From Paracoccaceae bacterium (GTDB lineage Bacteria > Pseudomonadota > Alphaproteobacteria > Rhodobacterales > Rhodobacteraceae), in the NCBI GenBank assembly GCA_007128995.1, contig SKWJ01000170.1, positions 1 through 5,061 of the forward strand: a stretch of 5,061 nucleotides of DNA. The letters are read 5' to 3'. The position numbers and the translations under genes are program-made. Shown here piece after piece: positions 1-5,061 of this stretch (its first letter is position 1; every line of letters starts with the position of its first letter). The notes beneath the pieces were generated by a model, which saw only the letters and a program-made list of their open reading frames with translations, was not told the DNA's origin and ran no database searches.

Positions 1-1474
1 CACCGCCGCCGCCATTCCCGGTTTCACCACTGCCACCGCTGCCGCCGATTCCGATGACGCTTGGCTCGTCTTCGCCAAATCTGGGCACACGCCCGCCCCC
101 GGTTCCACCGCCCCCGCCGAAGCTGCTGAACCCGGAACTCCGCCCGCTGGAATTCGGAACGATCCGCGTTCCGATATTGGTATTCGTGGGGATGTCGCCA
201 ATGGCAGGCAAATCAAGCACCGATGCCAGAAAATCCTCGCGCGTTTCGGACATGCCAAGAACGCCACATTCCGCGACGACAAAGCCGTCTTCATTTTCCC
301 GCGTGAATGCGCAGACCGGGGCCTCAAGCAAGGCATCCCCCAGACAACCGCGCACTGTGTTGGGTTGATCAGGCAGGTTTGAATCTGCAGCAAGGCTGAC
401 GCGTGCGCTGTTGACGCCATTTGTCAGATCGGAATCGAAAATGCCGGGCACATAGGCACGCTGCAACTGGCCATCCTCGTCAAAGGCGACATAGACGTCC
501 TGCGTCTGCGAGAAAAAGCCCGTGACCGCCTTCAGTCGCCCCATATACAGAGTCTCGGGAATATCGCGCATGCGGCAACTGGCCAGCATACTTGGGTCGA
601 TCCGCGATTCGGGGTCAGGCCGCGCAGTCAGTTCCACACGCAGACCGGTGACCGGGATGGGCAAGGCGGGCTCTGACGCCGCGCCCTCTACCTGTGCCAT
701 AATGCCACCATTATCCGGCGTAATGCTGCCGTCAGGGTCGAACCCGGAGATGATACTTTCCATGAAGCTTACATCGCGCAGGCTGTTGTCCGGGATTTCA
801 ACCTCCGGCACGTCCAGATCGGCCATCGCGAAATCCGGAAGCTCTGCCGCGCTCAACAACTCTGCCAAGGTGACAAGACAGGCTGAAAGGCCAGCCATAT
901 CCGGCGCAATGATCGTGTCCGTGACCTGACGCCCTGTCCCATCAGCCGCAACATTAGATGTCGCCGTCAGGGATACAGTCTCTCCCAGTTCGAACGCGTC
1001 TTCCAGCGCAGCCGCGCGGCTGCCGGTCAGCAACAGGCTGTCGGTACTGACTTCCAGCGAATCGGCCACATCCACTGGCTGATCATTGATCACCAGCGTC
1101 ATTGGTTTGCGTGGATCAGGCGAATATTTCAGTTGTACGCGGAATGCGACCGCCCCATCCGGCTGCGCTACGGCCTGGATCGAACTTGCCGGGCTGCGGG
1201 TCACGTCTGCAAACGGGACCAGCGCCCCGGTCGGCGACGTGTAAACAGACTCCGCGATCGCAATTGGCTGGCTTGCCACGCAAGAAACACCGCTTCGCGT
1301 AGCGACAAAGCTTACATTGTCGCCATGTGTGTCCAGAAAACTCTGGGCGATGGGCATACCCCGGCGTTCCACCAGATCTGGCGTTGCGATCGTCGAAGCG
1401 TTGGCAGACACTGTGCATAGCAAGAGAGCGCCAGCCCCCAGCCGACACACAGGTGTCGAAAGATAAATACTCAT
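1..1474 (-). CDS. Exported protein of unknown function, C-terminus cut by window edge
   Basis: An uninterrupted frame runs from ATG at 1474 to the left edge, giving 491 codons without a stop. I do not recognise the family. Residues 1-26 look like a Sec signal peptide: a short polar start, an arginine at 11, a hydrophobic stretch at about 13-23 (LGAGALLLC) and an ANA|S cleavage site. The predicted mature part has six cysteines (65, 199, 300, 377, 388, 403), so up to three disulfides in the periplasm or outside the cell are possible. Residues about 108-200 alternate strand-like segments and turns (FRVQLKY, MTLVIND, VSLTATS) and faintly recall IalB-like beta domains; this is only an impression. 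Residues 213-275 are acidic and proline-rich. From about 443 the chain becomes glycine/serine-rich (GGGGGTGGG, GGSGGSG), as in linkers before a C-terminal anchor, but the end is not in the window. A weak purine-rich ribosome site (GAGAG) precedes the ATG. The 329-base gap upstream suggests its own promoter. Confidence 0.85.
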   Translation of the reverse strand, partial: MSIYLSTPVCRLGAGALLLCTVSANASTIATPDLVERRGMPIAQSFLDTHGDNVSFVATRSGVSCVASQPIAIAESVYTSPTGALVPFADVTRSPASSIQAVAQPDGAVAFRVQLKYSPDPRKPMTLVINDQPVDVADSLEVSTDSLLLTGSRAAALEDAFELGETVSLTATSNVAADGTGRQVTDTIIAPDMAGLSACLVTLAELLSAAELPDFAMADLDVPEVEIPDNSLRDVSFMESIISGFDPDGSITPDNGGIMAQVEGAASEPALPIPVTGLRVELTARPDPESRIDPSMLASCRMRDIPETLYMGRLKAVTGFFSQTQDVYVAFDEDGQLQRAYVPGIFDSDLTNGVNSARVSLAADSNLPDQPNTVRGCLGDALLEAPVCAFTRENEDGFVVAECGVLGMSETREDFLASVLDLPAIGDIPTNTNIGTRIVPNSSGRSSGFSSFGGGGGTGGGRVPRFGEDEPSVIGIGGSGGSGETGNGGGG

Positions 1475-1559
1475 TTTACTCTCACACACTCAACATCATT
1501 TATTCAACTGCTCTTTCGCCGCGTTTTATGTAAGAACGCTTGCCTTACTTTGAAACACT

Positions 1560-1588
1560 TTCACACCGCTTTACAAAAAAATCGTCAA
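1560..1588 (-). promoter_or_regulatory. Weak promoter candidate for the exported-protein gene
   Basis: Reading leftwards, TTGACG at 1588-1583 is a good -35 match. Seventeen bases further on, TGTGAA at 1565-1560 is a poor -10. The spacer is AT-rich with a run of seven T. The pair ends 85 bases before the ATG at 1474. An alternative, TTTCAA and TACATA with 17 bases between them, lies closer to the gene. The presence of a promoter somewhere in this gap is likely because the upstream gene ends 329 bases away, but the exact boxes are uncertain. Confidence 0.25.
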
Positions 1589-1643
1589 CTTTACTTAACG
1601 GTGGCAAAGGTTTGTTTGGGTCTATCCTTGCGTTGCGTCAACC

Positions 1644-1655
1644 TGTTCGCGAACA
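1644..1655. promoter_or_regulatory. Perfect 12-bp palindrome, possible operator
   Basis: TGTTCGCGAACA equals its own reverse complement, and one more matching pair flanks it after a single mismatch. It lies in non-coding DNA about 170 bases upstream of the exported-protein start and 150 bases beyond the end of the TadG-like gene. It abuts a TTGACG (minus strand, 1641-1636) that resembles a -35 box, a position where a bound dimer would affect transcription. It is not the alphaproteobacterial LexA pattern (GTTC, seven bases, GTTC as a direct repeat). The cognate regulator is unknown. Confidence 0.35.
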
Positions 1656-1783
1656 AGGCAAAGACAACTTAAGGTGGTGGTATCACGAGCTTTGACCCGG
1701 ACACAAAATAATTCCCGTCGCATCCCCAAGATTCGCAAATTGCAAACTTTTATGCAAACCCATGTCCAAGTTTCAACCGCCAC

Positions 1784-1798
1784 GCCGCGCGCCGCGGC
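1784..1798 (-). terminator. GC-rich hairpin just after the TadG-like gene
   Basis: GCCGCG-CGC-CGCGGC is a perfect inverted repeat with six-base arms and a three-base loop, starting five bases past the TGA of the TadG-like gene. It could terminate or stabilise the tadE/tadG-like transcript. The minus-strand sequence after it (GTGGCGGTTGAAAC) has no T-run, so a classical intrinsic terminator is not supported. A pause, processing or Rho-linked site is equally possible. Confidence 0.3.
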
Positions 1799-1803
1799 AT
1801 CAT

Positions 1804-3075
1804 TCAGTTTACCAAAGCTGTCTGCGCACGCGGCGCAGCACGCGGTGGCGCACAATTGGCTAGTAGCCCTTCACCGGGTGGCGCGACCCTGATCCCTGCG
1901 GAGCTGGATGTGATACTGAAGCTTTTGGCGCTTGTGAACCAGCCGCCAATGACACGGGCGCGTGACATGGCGGGGTTCTGTGCGCGCGCGCTGTCCCCGA
2001 GTGTCAACCAGTATCCGGTCAGATAGCCGCCACCTGACGCTGTTCCCGGCAGATCTTCTGTGTATTTGCGCAACCCGGACGGGACTTGCCCCCCCCCGGA
2101 GGCATTGATCTGTCCGGCCAGATGCACGAAATTGGTGGGTGTAAGATCGCCCAAAGGATTGATCCCGCCCCCCGAATGAAAGCGCACCTCGCCCTCTGGA
2201 TGTGCCGTTGTGGGGTCACTGTCCCAGCGAAAGATAAAAGTGTCGCCTGCATCCCCGGCAATGTTGATCACCTGACGTCCATCCCAGCGGGTGATGTTCA
2301 TGACATAGGTCCGGTTCACGCCATCCCGTGTGTCCAGCCCGTTCAGACTGGACAGGTCAACATTCTCGAATCCCGGGGTCGGCTGCAGGGACTTTATGGT
2401 GGTGACGGCGCTTTCAAATTGCTGCTTGAGACGCATCGACCTGCTGTCAGAACCGGCGAGAGCCACATCGCCGACATAATTGTCGGACGGCCCTTTCCAG
2501 GCAGCGCGCCCCGCAGCTTCGGTGAATACGAACAGATAATCCGTCAACTCTCCCAGCAACTCACTGCCGCCGCATTCCGATATGACCGGACTGCGCAGCG
2601 CGGTCGCGGCCTGAACAATTTGCCAGCCATCAATACCCACCAGCGAGACAAGATATGTCGGCACCCTGCCCCCGACAGCGTCAGTGCGCTGGATGACAAG
2701 TCGCACGGCATTCACATCACCCGCATTGACCGCCGGGGGACGCGTGAATGTGCGCGTTTCTGGATCAAAAATGCCGAATTCGACATCTTCGGGCCGGATC
2801 ACCGGGTGCACGCGGTGCGATGGCAGGTTCTGCGCGACAAGTTCCAACGCGACAGCACGTGCCTTGTCCAGATCCGGAAGATAGAGCGCCGCCCCCAAGG
2901 CAGCCGAATCGGCTGCTGCCTGTAATTGCTTGCGATGAATCCAGGCATTGCCCGCATCCGCCGCCAGCCCACCGACAAGCCCGGTCACAGCCAGGATCAT
3001 CGCCCCGAAAAGCGTGGTGTTTCCTGCCTCGCAGCGACAGAATGCAAGAACTGCCCTGCCGACCTTCGCCCTCAT
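1804..3075 (-). CDS. TadG-like pilus-assembly protein with long beta-rich C-terminal domain
   Basis: The protein has 423 residues. The N-terminus matches the TadG-like family of Flp/Tad pilus loci: a short basic lead, then EAGNTTLFGAMILAV, one membrane helix at about 19-39, the conserved aspartate at 40 (AADAGNAW) and RKQLQAAADSAALGAAL at 48-63. Residues 98-160 continue the pattern (VEFGIFDP, NAVRLVIQRT, VQAATAL), so the rest should lie outside the cytoplasmic membrane. From about 175 the chain changes character: DYLFVFTE, DNYVGDVALAGSDS, YVMNI, VINIAGDAGDTFIF, NFVHLAGQI, GGWFTSAKSFSI. This strand-and-turn pattern resembles choice-of-anchor-A type surface domains; that is my inference, not a proven match. 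Four cysteines are present (13, 15, 168, 408). The start overlaps the TadE-like stop as ATGA, so translation is probably coupled. A G9 run encodes Gly327-329. TadG proteins are thought to anchor or stabilise Tad pilus machinery; the role of this copy is unknown. Confidence 0.85.
   Translation of the reverse strand: MRAKVGRAVLAFCRCEAGNTTLFGAMILAVTGLVGGLAADAGNAWIHRKQLQAAADSAALGAALYLPDLDKARAVALELVAQNLPSHRVHPVIRPEDVEFGIFDPETRTFTRPPAVNAGDVNAVRLVIQRTDAVGGRVPTYLVSLVGIDGWQIVQAATALRSPVISECGGSELLGELTDYLFVFTEAAGRAAWKGPSDNYVGDVALAGSDSRSMRLKQQFESAVTTIKSLQPTPGFENVDLSSLNGLDTRDGVNRTYVMNITRWDGRQVINIAGDAGDTFIFRWDSDPTTAHPEGEVRFHSGGGINPLGDLTPTNFVHLAGQINASGGGQVPSGLRKYTEDLPGTASGGGYLTGYWLTLGDSARAQNPAMSRARVIGGWFTSAKSFSITSSSAGIRVAPPGEGLLANCAPPRAAPRAQTALVN
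2089..2097 (-). repeat. Nine-base G homopolymer inside the TadG-like gene
   Basis: The plus strand carries nine consecutive C, read as GGG GGG GGG on the coding strand (Gly327-Gly329). Gain or loss of one base would shift the last 94 codons out of frame. Such tracts are known slippage sites, but they are also common places for sequencing error. The frame is intact here, and the residues after it still look like part of the same domain. Confidence 0.8.
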
Positions 3076-3512
3076 CGTAACGGTCCACCCGGTTCCCGTC
3101 GCATGATGTAGGTAAGCGTGTATCCCTCAGGCATAAGCTGGCGCAAAAAGCCCGCCACCCGGAACTCGGGCATGATCGTGATTGACATCCGGACATCTTG
3201 CGGGTCCGGATCGATCACAGCAACAGGGTTCAAAGAGGCGGGCAGATTTGCCTCGACCATGCGCACAGCCTCGATATCCGTCAATTCCCCCAGCGCCGCC
3301 CGCCGCGCCACATCGCGCGCCACATCCCAGGACTGGCCTATACTAAGCAATGTCATGCCGGTCATGAAGGTAAAACCGAGAATCAGGAAATGCGCCGGAA
3401 GGAGGACCACAAACTCAACGGTGCTGCCTTTCTCATCTTTCTGAAAATGATCGAGGCGCGCCCGCAAATCCGTGCGTATCGTCGTCAGGATGTCGTGCAA
3501 TCTGTCAGTCAT
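3072..3512 (-). CDS. TadE-like pseudopilin-type membrane protein
   Basis: Taken from ATG at 3512, the protein has 146 residues. An amphipathic lead of about 28 residues (LDHFQKDEKG) is followed by the TadE-type segment GSTVEFVVLLPAHFLILGF, a membrane helix at about 33-55, and then SWDVARDVARRAALGE, as usual for TadE/TadF pseudopilins of Tad (Flp) loci. The remaining 70 residues should be periplasmic. It contains no cysteine. In prepilins the peptidase cuts after a glycine with glutamate at +5; here the glutamate is +4 from Gly29, so processing is doubtful. I chose 3512 because GGGAA lies nine bases upstream and the start then matches family length. Starts at 3602, 3542 and 3536 are in frame, but I see no ribosome site for them, and 3602 would add 30 residues. 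The stop overlaps the start of the TadG-like gene by four bases, so the two form an operon. Confidence 0.83.
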   Translation of the reverse strand: MTDRLHDILTTIRTDLRARLDHFQKDEKGSTVEFVVLLPAHFLILGFTFMTGMTLLSIGQSWDVARDVARRAALGELTDIEAVRMVEANLPASLNPVAVIDPDPQDVRMSITIMPEFRVAGFLRQLMPEGYTLTYIMRREPGGPLR

Positions 3513-3585
3513 GGTGCTGTTTCCCGGCCCTTGCATCGTCATGCGCGGCAGGATCAGTGTGTTTATGAACTGCGTCAGAAATTGG

Positions 3586-3627
3586 GCAGAAAGACGGTAC
3601 ATTCACGCAAATTTTGCGCAGAAAGAC
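3586..3627. promoter_or_regulatory. Palindrome and direct repeat upstream of the TadE-like gene
   Basis: The 142-base gap 3513-3654 holds CGCAAATTTTGCG (3606-3618), a near-perfect palindrome with six-base arms around one central base. It also holds the ten-base word GCAGAAAGAC twice, at 3586-3595 and 3618-3627, 32 bases apart (about three helical turns). Both lie 74-115 bases upstream of the chosen start at 3512, in the expected control region of the tadE/tadG-like operon. No convincing -35/-10 pair was found, so a regulatory role is inferred from position only. If translation began at 3602, part of this region would be coding. Confidence 0.3.
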
Positions 3628-3654
3628 AGCACAATGCTACCGGATACGATGCGA

Positions 3655-4536
3655 TCACGCTGATGATCGCGCTTCGCGCAGGATGATGATGATCCCGCTG
3701 GCGACAATGATCGCGGCCCCGAGAATCGTTCCGAAAACAGGAATATCCCCCCAGATCAACCAACCAAGCCCTGTCGCCCAGATCAGGGCCGTATAATCGA
3801 ACGGGGCGACGATTGCCGCAGGCGCCATCCGAAAGGCCTGCCCGATCAGCGCCAGACCAAGGCTCCCGCAGACGGCAATGGCGATGAACAGCCCAAGATC
3901 CGCAAGCTGCACCGGGCTCCAGACAGCAAACGCGACAGGGGCCGCATAAAGGGCCGGAAACAGCATGGCAAAAAGCATCATCGTCCAGAGGTTTTCCTTC
4001 CGGTCGATCCAGCGGGCGCTGATCATGAACACGGCATAGCACAGGGCTGTGCCGACCGGCAAAAGCGCGGCAAGCTGAAACGCCGCACTGCCCGGTCGGA
4101 CAATCACCAGCACCCCGATGAAGCCCAGCAGCACCGCCCCCCAGCGTCGCCAACCGACATGTTCACCCAGCAGCGGGACCGACAGCGCGGTAATGAAAAT
4201 GGGTGCAGAGAACACCAGCGCAGTTGCTTCGGCCAAAGGCAGGTATATCAGCGCGGTGAAATAGAATGTCGCCCCAGCCACCATCACCAGACCACGCAAC
4301 GCGTGCAGCCGCATATGCCCTGTGCGTAACCTTTCGGCCCCGTAGACAGCAAGGATCACTGCTGCAATCATCGGAACCGCGAACAGGTTGCGCAGGAACA
4401 CGATCTGGACCGGCGCATAGCGATCTGTCAGCACCTTCGCCACAGCATCATTTGCAACCAGAAACGCCACACCTGCGCAGATGGTCAGGATTGCAAGCGG
4501 GACCTCTCGGGTTGTCATGATTGTCGGTCGTTGCAT
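3655..4536 (-). CDS. EamA-family DMT-superfamily transporter, substrate unknown
   Basis: The protein has 293 residues from ATG at 4536. It is highly hydrophobic, with ten predicted membrane helices at about 13-33, 43-65, 80-100, 103-122, 132-147, 153-175, 183-205, 213-234, 241-262 and 266-287, forming two EamA repeats. Family hallmarks include LPLAEATALVFSAPIF, LLGEHVGWRRWGAVLLGFIGVLVI and a Pro-Gly after helix 5. In the second repeat they are APFDYTALIWATGLGWLIWGDIP and GAAIIVASG. The family exports or imports small metabolites across the inner membrane. The PFDYTALIWA segment recalls members annotated as S-adenosylmethionine or riboflavin carriers, but substrate cannot be read from sequence. 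The start at 4536 has GGA six bases upstream and gives the usual 290-300 residues. An ATG at 4608 would add a 24-residue arginine-rich lead, and one at 4518 would remove six residues. It is divergent from the LacI-type gene and could share its operators. Confidence 0.85.
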   Translation of the reverse strand: MQRPTIMTTREVPLAILTICAGVAFLVANDAVAKVLTDRYAPVQIVFLRNLFAVPMIAAVILAVYGAERLRTGHMRLHALRGLVMVAGATFYFTALIYLPLAEATALVFSAPIFITALSVPLLGEHVGWRRWGAVLLGFIGVLVIVRPGSAAFQLAALLPVGTALCYAVFMISARWIDRKENLWTMMLFAMLFPALYAAPVAFAVWSPVQLADLGLFIAIAVCGSLGLALIGQAFRMAPAAIVAPFDYTALIWATGLGWLIWGDIPVFGTILGAAIIVASGIIIILREARSSA

Positions 4537-4669
4537 AGGAGTTCCAGTCAGGCGCAGGCCGCGTCTTGCTATCAGAAGCACCGCTGAGTTGCGAGAGCGA
4601 TCAGCCATTTCCCTGCTGACGGCCTTGCAAGCCTTCTCCGATTTTCATGCAAAAACCTGTGTTTGGTAT

Positions 4670-4708
4670 ATTTAAAGCGCTTGCAATTTTCGTTTAAGCG
4701 CTTTAAAT
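4670..4708. promoter_or_regulatory. Two LacI-type operators in a 13-bp inverted repeat
   Basis: ATTTAAAGCGCTT at 4670-4682 and its exact reverse complement AAGCGCTTTAAAT at 4696-4708 are separated by 13 bases. Each contains the palindrome AAGCGCTT with a central CG, the classic core of LacI-family operators. The two centres (between 4678/4679 and 4699/4700) are 21 bp apart, two helical turns, so two dimers would sit on the same DNA face. They lie 23-61 bases upstream of the LacI-type gene and overlap its likely promoter, which points to autorepression. The same sites could also control the leftward transporter. Confidence 0.75.
4681..4708 (+). promoter_or_regulatory. Likely promoter of the LacI-type gene
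   Basis: TTGCAA (4681-4686) and TTAAAT (4703-4708) are spaced by 16 bases; reading TAAATC at 4704-4709 gives 17. Both boxes are embedded in the two operators, so repressor binding would block RNA polymerase. Transcription would begin only about 10 bases before the ribosome site. On the opposite strand TTAAAC (4697-4692) and TTAAAT (4674-4669), 17 bases apart, form a mirror candidate for the transporter gene. Confidence 0.45.
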
Positions 4709-4715
4709 CCGCGAT

Positions 4716-4721
4716 AGGAGG
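4716..4721 (+). promoter_or_regulatory. Strong ribosome binding site for the LacI-type gene
   Basis: AGGAGG, followed by another AG, lies nine bases before ATG at 4731. It is the best Shine-Dalgarno match in the window and fixes this start. Confidence 0.8.
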
Positions 4722-4730
4722 AGTCTCGCA

Positions 4731-5061
4731 ATGGCCAAGGCAAATTCCCTGTCTGACCTTGCCCGTCATCTGGGCCTGTCACCGGCGACAGTCTCGCGCG
4801 CGCTTGCGCAGCATGACGCGATTGCGTTGAAGACCCGCGAGCGCGTCGCGCAAGCGGCGCGCGATCTGGGATATGTGCCCAATCGGGCCGCGCAGGCGCT
4901 TGCCTCCGGGCGGTCGGGCTTTGTCGGCTTTCTGCTACCCTTGCGCGGGCGCGGACTGGCCGACCCTTTTCTGGGAGAGTTCGTCAGCGGCCTGACCGAA
5001 GGGTTTGCCGCACAAGATGTGGAGTTGCTGCTCTCTGCTGTCCCGCGCGAGGGCTCTGAAC
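4731..5061 (+). CDS. LacI-family transcriptional repressor, C-terminus cut by window edge
   Basis: The first 110 residues are present and the frame runs off the right edge; family members usually have about 330-350. Residues 6-26 form the helix-turn-helix (SLSDLARHLGLSPATVSRAL). LKTRERVAQAARDLGYVPNRAAQAL at 33-57 covers the third helix and the minor-groove hinge helix (NRAAQALASGRS). From about 63 the periplasmic-binding-protein-like effector domain begins (GFVGFLLP), with DPFLGEFVSGLTEGFAAQDVELLL matching the usual first strand, helix and second strand. Such repressors bind as dimers to a CG-centred palindrome and respond to a sugar or related ligand. The recognition helix has Pro-Ala where LacI has Tyr-Gln. 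Two AAGCGCTT operators directly upstream support autoregulation. The ligand and the regulated operon cannot be told from this fragment; sugar transport and degradation genes downstream are a reasonable expectation. Confidence 0.93.
   Translation, partial: MAKANSLSDLARHLGLSPATVSRALAQHDAIALKTRERVAQAARDLGYVPNRAAQALASGRSGFVGFLLPLRGRGLADPFLGEFVSGLTEGFAAQDVELLLSAVPREGSE

Larger units (their letters stand above)
1475..1803. other. Intergenic region, AT-richer than its neighbours
   Basis: This 329-base stretch separates two leftward genes. Beyond the hairpin, palindrome and promoter candidate listed separately, it holds three GCAAA words at 1735, 1742 and 1754. Two short overlapping frames, one on each strand around 1622-1892, have no ribosome site or protein-like composition and are judged accidental. 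I see no tRNA or recognisable structured RNA here. Confidence 0.6.

Noticed and set aside
54..929. Two plus-strand frames (54-368 and 522-929) opposite the exported-protein gene
   Set aside because: They are Ser/Arg/Pro-rich, have no ribosome site, and mirror an intact minus-strand frame with a signal peptide.
1583..1600. A CtrA-like site (TTAA, seven bases, TGAC) on the minus strand
   Set aside because: The second half-site deviates from TTAA, and a single degenerate match in AT-rich DNA is expected by chance.
1622..1892. Small frames on both strands in the gap and tadG-like end (1622-1855 minus, 1674-1892 plus)
   Set aside because: They overlap each other, lack ribosome sites, and show no recognisable protein features.
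2086..2925. A 279-codon plus-strand open frame opposite the TadG-like gene
   Set aside because: Its protein is rich in Arg, His, Pro and Cys with no domain or membrane pattern. The opposite strand encodes a clear TadG-like protein, so this is a shadow of high-GC coding bias.
3575..4153. A 192-codon minus-strand frame overlapping the transporter gene
   Set aside because: It is a shifted reading of the EamA gene, rich in Cys, Arg and Gly, with no membrane pattern of its own.
4601..4648. A 15-codon minus-strand frame upstream of the transporter, a possible leader peptide
   Set aside because: No ribosome site is visible, and the peptide has no codon run that would suggest attenuation.
4670..4708. 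Reading the 13-bp inverted repeat as an intrinsic terminator
   Set aside because: Its arms are mostly A/T apart from a GCGC core, no T-run follows, and it lies between two divergent starts where no transcript ends. LacI-type operators explain it better.

Overview
The window looks like a chromosomal segment of an alphaproteobacterium, most likely of the Rhodobacteraceae/Roseobacter type. This is inferred from the moderately high GC, the GC-rich third codon positions and the style of the TadE/TadG, EamA and LacI proteins. No marker gene fixes the taxon. There are no rRNA or tRNA genes, CRISPR repeats, insertion sequences or phage genes that I can recognise.

Layout: four genes read leftwards (minus strand) and one reads rightwards at the right edge. 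(1) Positions 1-1474, minus: the first 491 residues of an exported protein of unknown function. It has a Sec signal peptide, six cysteines in the mature part and a glycine-rich tail that runs off the left edge. (2) Positions 1475-1803: a 329-base AT-richer gap with a GC hairpin, a perfect 12-bp palindrome and a weak promoter candidate. (3) Positions 1804-3512, minus: a translationally coupled pair, a TadE-like pseudopilin-type protein followed by a TadG-like protein whose long C-terminal half is beta-rich. (4) Positions 3513-3654: a short gap with a palindrome and a direct repeat. (5) Positions 3655-4536, minus: a ten-helix EamA/DMT transporter. (6) Positions 4537-4730: the divergent control region, with two LacI-type operators forming a perfect 13-bp inverted repeat. 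(7) Positions 4731 to the right edge, plus: the N-terminal part of a LacI-family repressor.

How the genes may work together: the TadE/TadG-like pair and the exported protein are all envelope-directed and lie on the same strand, so they may serve one surface function. No Tad motor, secretin, prepilin peptidase or Flp pilin is visible, so this is an orphan pair or the edge of a larger locus. The LacI regulator probably controls its own promoter and perhaps the divergent transporter. Its main target is likely a sugar-uptake operon beyond the right edge. The least ordinary elements are the two-part TadG-like protein with a G9 tract inside its C-terminal domain, the unknown exported protein, and the paired operators.
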